Assembly: GCA_947382355.1 (NCBI GenBank) | Contig: CANCYR010000001.1 | Location: 1 to 64,000 of the forward strand | Source of the DNA: an uncultured Lachnospiraceae bacterium | GTDB lineage: Bacteria; Bacillota; Clostridia; Lachnospirales; Lachnospiraceae | DNA length: 64,000 nt | Direction: 5' to 3' | In this document: piece after piece, positions 44,759-52,342 of the stretch | Numbering within the stretch: the stretch's first letter is position 1 | How the letters are laid out: every line of letters starts with the position of its first letter | Notes under the pieces: model-generated | Seen by the model: the letters and a program-made list of their open reading frames with translations, nothing else | Databases searched by the model: none | Told to the model about the DNA's origin: nothing | Translations under genes and position numbers: made by a program

Positions 44759-44787
44759 TTGACTACCCTATAAAGGAATGGTAAAAT
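44759..44787 (+). promoter_or_regulatory. promoter of aminotransferase gene group
   Basis: TTGACT (44759-44764), a 17-base spacer and TAAAAT (44782-44787) on the plus strand. The expected transcription start, 6-8 bases further, coincides with the left end of the palindromic element at 44793. It is back-to-back with the flippase promoter. Confidence 0.65.
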
Positions 44788-44792
44788 AAAAC

Positions 44793-45014
44793 GTAACAGT
44801 TCAGACAGCGGCTTTTCCTACAGGCACCGGGACGGGCTTCCCGCAGAGAATGTTTCTACGTCGTCACGCTCCCGCTCTGATAAAAACGCAGCAGTGCTAA
44901 GCTCGAAAATACCTCGCTAAGCGCTGGCGTTTTTATAAGGACTCCTTAAGAAATCATTCTCTGCGGGAAGCCCGTCCCGGTGCCTGCAGGAAAAGCCGCT
45001 GTCTGAACTGTTAC
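44793..45014. repeat. 220-bp palindromic element, copy 1
   Basis: Outer arms of 60 bp (GTAACAGTTCAGACAGCGGC... and its complement at the right end) pair at 59 of 60 positions. A central part contains a second imperfect hairpin built on ATAAAAACGC. There is no coding frame. Copy 2 lies at 55.4 kb; the central part is almost identical between copies, while the arms differ at many positions yet stay self-complementary. Copy 1 would form the leader of the aminotransferase mRNA. Confidence 0.9.
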
Positions 45015-45072
45015 AACAAAACAGCATATACTTGATTGTGAAATATTGGAAATAATACGAGGAAGAAAAGCT

Positions 45073-46182
45073 ATGAAAATCATGCCAAACCGGATGGACC
45101 GGGGTTTTTATCAATATCAGGACGAATTTGAAAAAAAGGCGTTGGAGGTTCTAAGGTCCGGCTGGTATGTTCTCGGAAAAGAGGTTTCTTCCTTTGAAGA
45201 GGAATTTGCAGCATATACGGGAGCAAAATATTGTGCCGGCGTTGGAAACGGGCTGGATGCTTTGTGGCTTGCGTTCCGGGTTTTAGGAATCGGCGCCGGG
45301 GATGAAGTGATTGTGCAGGCAAATACTTATATTGCCAGTGTAATGGGCATTACTATAAACGGAGCCACTCCGGTTTTTGTAGAGCCGGATGAATATTATG
45401 GAATTGACGTGGATAAGATTGAAGAAAAGATTACCTCCAAGACAAAGGCTGTACTTGTTGTTCATCTGTACGGACAGGCTTCTTCCATGGATAAGATTAT
45501 GGAGCTTTGCGGAAAATACAATCTGCGTCTTGTAGAGGACTGTGCCCAGTCCCATGGGGCATGCTACAAGGGAAAGATGACAGGAACCTTTGGAGATATC
45601 GGATGCTTTTCTTTCTATCCCTCCAAGAATCTGGGAGCTTTTGGAGACGGAGGCGCCATGATTACCGATGATGAACAGATTATAAAAGATATCAGGATGT
45701 ATCGGAATTACGGCAGTGAGAAAAGATATTATAATAAGGTGGTAGGAGCCAATTCCAGGCTGGATGAAATACAGGCAGGCCTTTTGCGGGTAAGGCTGTC
45801 CCATATGGAAGAGCTTACCAAAGAAAAAGAGAGGATTGCCGGCAGGTATTTAGAAGGTCTGAAAAGCCCTTATTTTACATTGCCAAAGCTTTTAAAGGGG
45901 GCAACCCATGTATGGCATCAGTTCGTATTATGTTCCCCGTACAGGGATGAACTGATTGATTATTTAAATGAAAAGGATATCGGCACCATTATTCATTATC
46001 CCATTCCGCCCCATCTGGCAGAGGCATATGAATATATGGGCTTTCATAAGGGGGATTTTCCCATTGCGGAACAGTATGCAGACAGCGTAGTCTCTATCCC
46101 CATGTATAACGGAATGACAAAAGAGGAACAAGAAATGGTAATTAAGGCATTAAATGAATTTGTACCAAAGGAACATAAATAA
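45073..46182 (+). CDS. DegT/DnrJ/EryC1 sugar aminotransferase (FdtB-like)
   Basis: About 369 residues; ATG 45073 has GAGGAAG seven bases upstream, and a frame extension to 45046 is not needed. PLP aminotransferase of nucleotide-sugar type: GVGNGLDALWLAFR, EDCAQSHGA, and FYPSKNLGAFGDGG with the PLP lysine Lys185. It most resembles enzymes that make 3-amino-3,6-dideoxyhexoses (FdtB/QdtB) on dTDP sugars, which fits the adjacent ketoisomerase. The rmlA/rmlB genes that would supply its substrate are not in the window. Confidence 0.85.
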   Translation: MKIMPNRMDRGFYQYQDEFEKKALEVLRSGWYVLGKEVSSFEEEFAAYTGAKYCAGVGNGLDALWLAFRVLGIGAGDEVIVQANTYIASVMGITINGATPVFVEPDEYYGIDVDKIEEKITSKTKAVLVVHLYGQASSMDKIMELCGKYNLRLVEDCAQSHGACYKGKMTGTFGDIGCFSFYPSKNLGAFGDGGAMITDDEQIIKDIRMYRNYGSEKRYYNKVVGANSRLDEIQAGLLRVRLSHMEELTKEKERIAGRYLEGLKSPYFTLPKLLKGATHVWHQFVLCSPYRDELIDYLNEKDIGTIIHYPIPPHLAEAYEYMGFHKGDFPIAEQYADSVVSIPMYNGMTKEEQEMVIKALNEFVPKEHK

Positions 46183-46262
46183 AACCAGTAACCAATGGCT
46201 GCGGACTAAAAATCAGCCTAATAAAAACCGGCAGGATACTGGTATAAAATGGAGAGAAAAGC

Positions 46263-46679
46263 ATGAACATAAAGGAACAGTACAAAATTTTAGAATTCAG
46301 TGATTTTGGGGATGAAAGAGGAAGCCTTGTAGTGGCGGAAGGAAGCGGAAAGGACATTCCCTTTGAAATTAAAAGGGTTTTTTATATGTATGGCTCCACC
46401 AGTGAGGTTGTAAGAGGCCAGCATGCCAACCGCAGGACGGAATTTGTACTGATTAATGTAAGCGGCACCAGCAGGGTAAAGGTGGATAACGGCTATGAAA
46501 CGGACATTATCGAACTGAACAGGCCCCGTATGGGCTTGTATCTTCCCACCATGCTCTGGAAGGACATGTATGATTTTTCAAAGGATTCCGTGCTGTTAGT
46601 GCTTGCCAGCGAGCATTACGACGGCAGCGAATATATTCGTGACTATGAACAATACTTAAAGGAAATAGGAAAAAAATAA
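46263..46679 (+). CDS. sugar 3,4-ketoisomerase (FdtA/QdtA-like cupin)
   Basis: A 138-residue cupin. FSDFGDERGSLVVAEG, VRGQHANRRTEFVL with the likely active-site His, and YLPTMLWKDMYDFS are family signatures of the WxcM/FdtA dTDP-4-keto-6-deoxyglucose 3,4-ketoisomerases. It moves the keto group to C3 so that the upstream aminotransferase can act. It starts after GGAGAG and lies 80 bases downstream of the aminotransferase gene. Confidence 0.87.
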   Translation: MNIKEQYKILEFSDFGDERGSLVVAEGSGKDIPFEIKRVFYMYGSTSEVVRGQHANRRTEFVLINVSGTSRVKVDNGYETDIIELNRPRMGLYLPTMLWKDMYDFSKDSVLLVLASEHYDGSEYIRDYEQYLKEIGKK

Positions 46680-46681
46680 AG

Positions 46682-47626
46682 ATGAGCAAAATTTCAATTG
46701 TTGTACCGGTATATTATAATTCAGATACCTTAATGCTTTTATATGAGGATATGAAGGCCAAAATACTATACCGGCTGGAAGATTATGAAATCGTATTTGT
46801 GGATGATGGTTCCGGAGACGATTCCTGGCAGGTTATGAACGAAATCAGAGCTATGGACGAGCGGGTACAGTGCGTGAAGCTGTCCAGAAATTTCGGGGAG
46901 CATGCTGCGCTTCTGGCAGGCTTGTCCGTATGTACCGGTGATTGTGCTGTTACGAAACAGGCTGATCTGCAGGAGGATTCGGAAATCATACTGGAGATGT
47001 ATGACAGTTGGAAGCGGGGAAATAAGGTAGTGCTGGCAGTTCGTTCCGAACGGGATGAAGGAGCTGTGAAAAAATTTTTTGCGAACCTTTATTATGCAAT
47101 TGTAAGGAAATTTATCAATAAAAGAATGCCTGCCGGTGGCTGTGACTGCTATTTGCTGGACAGGCAGGTCATAAAAGTATTAGAGCTTCTGGATGAGAAA
47201 AATTCATCCCTTACTTTACAGGTGCTTTGGGCAGGATTTAAGACAGACCATATTTATTTTCACAGAAAAGACCGGGAAATCGGCAAGTCCCGCTGGACTC
47301 TCGGAAAGAAGGTAAAGCTGGTAATGGATTCTATGATGAGCTTTTCTTATTTTCCTATCCGTGCCATGTCCACGCTGGGGGTCATATTCTGCATTATAGC
47401 TGTGCTTATGGCAGTGGAAGTAGTGATTGAAAAGTTTACCGTAGGCACTCCCATACTGGGCTGGGCTTCCCTTATGTGCGTGCTGCTTGTTTCCAGCGGG
47501 CTTATAATGCTCATGCTGGGAATGCTGGGAGAATATATCTGGCGTGCCTTGGATGCCTCCAGAAACAGACCGCCTTATCTGATTGATGAGGTGTTAAAGG
47601 CAGAAAAAAAAGAGGAGAGGAAATAA
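46682..47626 (+). CDS. GtrB/DPM-like polyprenyl-phosphate glycosyltransferase
   Basis: A 314-residue GT2 with a C-terminal membrane anchor. ISIVVPVYYNSDTLMLLYED, FVDDGSGDDSW, KQADLQED and SRWTLGKKVKL are typical of the DPM1/GtrB group. Two hydrophobic helices follow (about 225-250 and 262-285). These enzymes load a sugar onto undecaprenyl phosphate for use outside the cell. It begins two bases after the ketoisomerase stop, so the 3-amino sugar is a candidate donor; this is inference. Confidence 0.87.
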   Translation: MSKISIVVPVYYNSDTLMLLYEDMKAKILYRLEDYEIVFVDDGSGDDSWQVMNEIRAMDERVQCVKLSRNFGEHAALLAGLSVCTGDCAVTKQADLQEDSEIILEMYDSWKRGNKVVLAVRSERDEGAVKKFFANLYYAIVRKFINKRMPAGGCDCYLLDRQVIKVLELLDEKNSSLTLQVLWAGFKTDHIYFHRKDREIGKSRWTLGKKVKLVMDSMMSFSYFPIRAMSTLGVIFCIIAVLMAVEVVIEKFTVGTPILGWASLMCVLLVSSGLIMLMLGMLGEYIWRALDASRNRPPYLIDEVLKAEKKEERK

Positions 47627-47641
47627 GCATAAAATAGAAAG

Positions 47642-47661
47642 GGACTGTTTTTTAACAGTCC
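47642..47661. terminator. hairpin between convergent genes
   Basis: Stem GGACTGTT / AACAGTCC with a TTTT loop, 15 bases after the GtrB-like stop and 10 bases before the stop of the minus-strand DUF212 gene. Confidence 0.6.
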
Positions 47662-47671
47662 GCTCCTCATC

Positions 47672-48187
47672 TTACATATAAATCAGCACAGCAATAAAAA
47701 TTCCTAAGATAGCCCCCATCAGAACCTGCAGGGGAGTATGTCCCACAAATTCTTTTAATTTCTCTTCCGGTGTTTTAAAGGAGCTTCCCATATCTGCAAA
47801 AAGACCAATCATTTCATTTAAAATTTTTGCCTGTCTTCCGGTTTCCCGGCGTACACCCATAGCATCATACATGACTATGATGGCAAAAGTGGCAGCAATA
47901 GCGAATTCGTAACTTCCTACGCCTAATTCACTTTCCAGACAAGTAGCAGTAACCAGTGCGCAGACTGTTGAAGAATGGGAACTTGGCATTCCGCCGCTTC
48001 CCACCAGGCGCTCTGCTGAAAATTGCCTGCAAATAATCATATGAATAATCGTCTTTAGCACCTGCGCAACAAACCAGCCGGTTACTGCGCTCATTAATAT
48101 TTTGTTATTATAAAGTTGTTCCCATATATTCATGCGAATCTTCCGCCCCCGTCTTTTATTAGAATTCATTTTTTTATTATAGTCCAT
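47672..48187 (-). CDS. divergent PAP2/DUF212 membrane protein (YuiD-like)
   Basis: A 171-residue membrane protein. VGSGGMPSSHSSTVCALVTA matches the core of the DUF212 (YuiD) family, distantly like PAP2 phosphatases; hydrophobic helices follow. ATG 48187 is listed; an internal ATG at 48133 (MNIWEQLY) fits the usual family start equally well. A role in lipid-phosphate metabolism is likely but unproven. It follows the AraC gene on the same strand by 11 bases. Confidence 0.8.
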   Translation of the reverse strand: MDYNKKMNSNKRRGRKIRMNIWEQLYNNKILMSAVTGWFVAQVLKTIIHMIICRQFSAERLVGSGGMPSSHSSTVCALVTATCLESELGVGSYEFAIAATFAIIVMYDAMGVRRETGRQAKILNEMIGLFADMGSSFKTPEEKLKEFVGHTPLQVLMGAILGIFIAVLIYM

Positions 48188-48198
48188 TTACCCCATTT

Positions 48199-49056
48199 TC
48201 ACAACCGGTTTCTGCCCTGCCACCTTTTCCGATATTCCCTGGGCGTCATCCCCTCTGCCTTTTTAAACACTTTGGTAAAATATCCCCCTTCTGAAATACC
48301 GCAGCTTCTTCCGATTTCCTCTACAGAAGAATTGGTAAAGCGAAGAAGCTTTTTGGCATTGGAAATTCTTTTTCCGAGAAGATAATCGCCGGGCGTGGAG
48401 CCGATGATTCGTTTGAACTCTCTGGCAAGGTGAAACTTACTGATATAAAAGCTTTTGGAAAGCTGGTCTAAAGTGATATTCTCCTGAAAATGGGAGTCAA
48501 TGTGTTCGGTTATCTGCCTGATTTTTTCATTAATGGACTGCCCTTGTGCATTTTCCTGTTTTCTGCATTCTGTGAAACACAATGTAATCAAATCTGTAAT
48601 TTGCCTATGACACAATAATTCCATATAAGGGGTTTGTTCTTTCTGAATCATGTATAAAAATGATAAACTTTCTAAAAATAAAGATAAGTCAGCAGGATGA
48701 AATAGAAACGGATTTCCCAGCTCCATATAATTTTTATAAAAAGTTTCCGCATTTTTTCCATAAAAATGCACCCAGGAAAGCTCCCAGGGGTCTTCGCGGC
48801 TGCTTTCATGGGCATATTCCTCCAGACAATCGATAAAAATGCAGTCTCCTGCATGAATGGAGTATGTCTGTTTTTTATAAAACAGAGAGCCGCTTCCCTT
48901 TGTGACAATAAAAAAAAGAAAGGAAGCAAGATTTTCACGTTTGCTTATGTGGGGCTCAATACTCTGTAGCGTGCCGGTTTCTTGAACGAATAAGTAGTTT
49001 TCTCTTGCATAAGCAGAAGGAGTAGCAATAATACGGGCTGATTTGGAAATAGGCAT
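48199..49056 (-). CDS. AraC-family transcriptional regulator
   Basis: A 285-residue protein with an N-terminal cupin-like sensor (FFIVTKGSGSLFYKKQTYSI, GDCIFIDCLEEY) and a C-terminal pair of helix-turn-helix motifs (ITLDQLSKSFYISKFHLARE, IGRSCGISEGGYFTKVFKK, then EGMTPREYR). It starts after AAGGAG. It is divergent from the GDP-fucose operon with a 136-base gap, so it may control that operon; sugar-sensing AraC proteins often do. Confidence 0.9.
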   Translation of the reverse strand: MPISKSARIIATPSAYARENYLFVQETGTLQSIEPHISKRENLASFLFFIVTKGSGSLFYKKQTYSIHAGDCIFIDCLEEYAHESSREDPWELSWVHFYGKNAETFYKNYMELGNPFLFHPADLSLFLESLSFLYMIQKEQTPYMELLCHRQITDLITLCFTECRKQENAQGQSINEKIRQITEHIDSHFQENITLDQLSKSFYISKFHLAREFKRIIGSTPGDYLLGKRISNAKKLLRFTNSSVEEIGRSCGISEGGYFTKVFKKAEGMTPREYRKRWQGRNRL

Positions 49057-49192
49057 GGAATATTCTCCTTAAATGGCAAAAAATAATTTAGCAATATATT
49101 ACCATTTTTCGGCAAAATTGTCCATTGTATTCCGCTGGCAGATAAGATAGGGTATTAAACGAACATGTGAATGAAAAAGGAGAAGGAATAGT

Positions 49193-50263
49193 ATGAAAAA
49201 GGTAGCGCTTATTACCGGTATTACAGGACAGGACGGCTCTTATCTGGCAGAATTTCTGCTTGAGAAGGGATATGAGGTTCATGGATTGATTCGCAGGCTC
49301 AGCATCAGCAATACTGCAAGAATTGATCACCTGATTGAATCCTCTTATTATAAAGTAAAGTTTTTCCTGCATTTTGCAGATACAACGGATTCCAGCAATT
49401 TAATGCGTCTGATTGGAGAAATCAAGCCCACGGAGGTTTATAATCTGGCGGCCCAGTCACATGTGGGGGTTTCCTTTGAAGTGCCGGAATATACGGCAGA
49501 TGCAACGGGAGTAAGCACTTTGAAGTTATTAGAAGCAATCCGGGTAAACGGAGGAAACTGTAGATTTTATCAGGCATCTACTTCAGAGCTTTTTGGCGGT
49601 CTGCCGGAAACAGCCCCTCAAAGTGAAAAGACTCCTTTTTATCCCAAGAGTCCTTATGGTGCGGCAAAGCTGTATTCTTACTGGATTACAGTAAATTACA
49701 GAGAATCCTATAACATGTTTGCCTGCAATGGAATTTTGTTCAATCATGAATCACCCAGAAGAGGTGAGAATTTCGTTACAAGGAAAATCACCCTTGCAAT
49801 ATCCAATATGCTTGCAGGAAAGCAGGAAAAGCTTTCCCTTGGAAACATGGATGCAAAGCGTGACTGGGGCTATGCAGGAGATTATGTAAAGGGCATGTGG
49901 ATGATGCTCCAGCATGACAAGCCGGGAGATTATGTGCTTGCCACCAATGACACCCATACGGTCCGCCAGTTCGTGGAAGAAGCCTTCCGGGTTATGGGAA
50001 TCCAGATTCGCTGGGAAGGAAAAGGTGTGGATGAGAAGGGATATGATGCCAAAAGCGGAAAGCTGCTTGTGGACGTGAATCCGGAATTTTACCGTCCGGC
50101 AGAAGTGGAATTTTTATGGGGCGACCCTGCAAAGGCGGAAAAAGAGCTTGGCTGGAAGCGGGAAGTGGATTTTAAAGCCCTTGTGGAAATGATGATGGTA
50201 TCCGATTTTGAAGATATTGCAGGAATGACGGTAGAGGAATATAAAGCTAAAAATGCACAGTAA
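49193..50263 (+). CDS. gmd: GDP-mannose 4,6-dehydratase
   Basis: A 356-residue extended [22 protein letters not shown] at the N-terminus, HGLIRR, and SPYGAAK (YxxxK) match GDP-mannose 4,6-dehydratase, which makes GDP-4-keto-6-deoxymannose. It is the first of four GDP-sugar genes. The start has AGGAGAAGGA. Confidence 0.95.
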   Translation: MKKVALITGITGQDGSYLAEFLLEKGYEVHGLIRRLSISNTARIDHLIESSYYKVKFFLHFADTTDSSNLMRLIGEIKPTEVYNLAAQSHVGVSFEVPEYTADATGVSTLKLLEAIRVNGGNCRFYQASTSELFGGLPETAPQSEKTPFYPKSPYGAAKLYSYWITVNYRESYNMFACNGILFNHESPRRGENFVTRKITLAISNMLAGKQEKLSLGNMDAKRDWGYAGDYVKGMWMMLQHDKPGDYVLATNDTHTVRQFVEEAFRVMGIQIRWEGKGVDEKGYDAKSGKLLVDVNPEFYRPAEVEFLWGDPAKAEKELGWKREVDFKALVEMMMVSDFEDIAGMTVEEYKAKNAQ

Positions 50264-50292
50264 TAGAATATTAGAAAAGAGAGAGTTTAACT

Positions 50293-51234
50293 ATGGAGAA
50301 AACAGATAAAATATATGTGGCAGGCCACAGGGGATTAGTGGGAAGCGCTATTGTCAGAAGCCTGAAAGAAAAAGGATATGAAAATGTGATTGGAAGGACT
50401 CACAGGGAGCTTGATTTAACCAATCAGGCGGCAGTCAGGGAGTTTTTTCAACAGGAAAAACCGGATGTGGTAGTACTGGCGGCTGCAAAGGTTGGAGGCA
50501 TAAATGCAAATAATACGGCTCCGGCAGAATTTGCTTATGAGAATATGCAGATACAATGCAATGTGATAAAGAGCAGTCATGATTTAAAGGTGAAAAAGCT
50601 TTTGTTCCTAGGAAGCACCTGCATCTATCCAAAGCTGGCTCCCCAGCCCATTCCGGAAGATGCGCTTCTTACCGGACCGCTGGAAGAAACAAATGAGGCA
50701 TATGCCATTGCCAAGATTTCCGGTATGGAAATGTGTAAATTTTTTAAAAGACAGTACGGCGATGACTTTATTAGCTGTATGCCCACTAATTTGTACGGTC
50801 CGGAAGATAATTATGATTTACAGGGTTCCCATGTTATGCCTGCAATGATTCGCAAGTTCCACGAGGCAAAAGTAAATAATGCGCCTTCCGTAGAGCTTTG
50901 GGGAACCGGAACGCCCCTTCGGGAGTTTTTGTATGTGGACGATATGGCGGACGCCTGTGTATTTTTACTGGAGCATTACAGCGGGGAACAGCATGTGAAC
51001 ATTGGAACCGGAAAAGAGGTAACCATTAAGGAACTGGCGGAATCGGTGCAAAAGGTAGTGGGTTATACCGGTGAAATCCTGTGGAATAAAGAAATGCCGG
51101 ACGGCACGCCAAGAAAGCTTACAAATGTAGACAAGCTCCATGGACTGGGCTGGAAGCATAAGGTAGAGCTTTTAGAAGGCATAGAGCTGGCATATGACTG
51201 GTTTAAGGAAAATGTGGATAAAGCCAGGATGTAA
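50293..51234 (+). CDS. fcl: GDP-L-fucose synthase
   Basis: A 313-residue SDR with [37 protein letters not shown] and the YxxxK in AYAIAK, all signatures of GDP-4-keto-6-deoxymannose 3,5-epimerase/4-reductase (Fcl/WcaG). With gmd it completes GDP-L-fucose synthesis from GDP-mannose. Confidence 0.95.
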   Translation: MEKTDKIYVAGHRGLVGSAIVRSLKEKGYENVIGRTHRELDLTNQAAVREFFQQEKPDVVVLAAAKVGGINANNTAPAEFAYENMQIQCNVIKSSHDLKVKKLLFLGSTCIYPKLAPQPIPEDALLTGPLEETNEAYAIAKISGMEMCKFFKRQYGDDFISCMPTNLYGPEDNYDLQGSHVMPAMIRKFHEAKVNNAPSVELWGTGTPLREFLYVDDMADACVFLLEHYSGEQHVNIGTGKEVTIKELAESVQKVVGYTGEILWNKEMPDGTPRKLTNVDKLHGLGWKHKVELLEGIELAYDWFKENVDKARM

Positions 51235-51256
51235 TGGAAAAAAACGTGAAGAAACC

Positions 51257-52342
51257 ATGGAGAAAAAGAAAATGGAAAGATATGGAGTGATTATGGCAGG
51301 CGGGGGAGGAACCCGCTTTTGGCCTTTAAGCAGAAAAGAAAGACCCAAGCAGCTTTTGAATTTAAGCGGCAGGGATATTATGGTAAATGAAACCATTGAC
51401 AGGCTGCAGCAGGTGGTTTGCCGTGAGAATACGTATATTGTTACTAATGTGACCCAGGTTCCTCTGATGGCAGAAGAAACTAAGGGAAGAATGATAAAGG
51501 AACATATTTTAGCGGAGCCCGCAGCCAGAAATACGGCGGCATGCATTGGATATGCGGCTATGGAAATTCTAAAGAAGCAGGAGGACGGGATTATGTGTAT
51601 CGTGCCTTCTGATGCTTTTATTCAGGATGAAGAGGAGTATGCAAGGGTAATCAGGTGTGCCATGGAGGCGGCGGAAGAAACGGATATGCTGGTGACTATC
51701 GGTATTAAGCCTGTTTTTCCTGCAACCGGATATGGTTATATAAAAGGAAGACAAAAAGAAAAGGACAAAAACTATGCCATGGTAGAAGAGTTTGTAGAAA
51801 AACCGGATTTGGAAACTGCCAGAGCTTACTTAGCGGATGGGAGCTATCAGTGGAACAGCGGGATGTTTATCTGGAAAGCCTCCACCATTTTAAAGAAATT
51901 TAAAGAGCTTTTGCCGGATGTATACGGCTGTCTTGAGGAAATCGGAGAAGCCATGGGCACGAAGCAGGAGCAGGAAGTGATACAAAGGGTCTACCCCGGC
52001 ATTCCTAAAATTTCCATTGATTACGGAATTATGGAGCGGTGTAAGGATGTGCTTGTAGTGGAAGGGGATTTCGGATGGAATGATGTGGGAAGTCTGGATA
52101 TGCTTCATGTTATGAAAAAAGCCGACCGGGATGGAAATATTCTGTATGGAAAGCAAATCAATATTGATACTAAGAATTGTATTTCCTATGGACAGGATAA
52201 GCTGACAGCCACTATCGGAGTGCAGGATCTGATTATCGTCCAGACGGAGGATGCTCTTTTAGTGTGTGATAAAAGCAGGGCACAGGATGTAAAGAAGATT
52301 GTGGACCGGTTATCAGAAGAGGGAATGGAACAGTATTTATGA
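51257..52342 (+). CDS. manC: mannose-1-phosphate guanylyltransferase
   Basis: A 361-residue nucleotidyltransferase starting at ATG 51257 (a frame extension to 51194 overlaps fcl and is not needed; ATG 51272 is possible). The GTP-binding motif GGGGTRFWPLSRKERPKQ is intact, as are FVEKP, WNSGMFIWK and GWNDVGS. It makes GDP-mannose for gmd. Its stop overlaps the next start by ATGA. Confidence 0.92.
   Translation: MEKKKMERYGVIMAGGGGTRFWPLSRKERPKQLLNLSGRDIMVNETIDRLQQVVCRENTYIVTNVTQVPLMAEETKGRMIKEHILAEPAARNTAACIGYAAMEILKKQEDGIMCIVPSDAFIQDEEEYARVIRCAMEAAEETDMLVTIGIKPVFPATGYGYIKGRQKEKDKNYAMVEEFVEKPDLETARAYLADGSYQWNSGMFIWKASTILKKFKELLPDVYGCLEEIGEAMGTKQEQEVIQRVYPGIPKISIDYGIMERCKDVLVVEGDFGWNDVGSLDMLHVMKKADRDGNILYGKQINIDTKNCISYGQDKLTATIGVQDLIIVQTEDALLVCDKSRAQDVKKIVDRLSEEGMEQYL

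Noticed and set aside
44793-45014. Factor-independent terminator
   Set aside because: The hairpin arms are 60 bp with no T run after them, and a second copy with a conserved core exists, so a repeat element explains it better.
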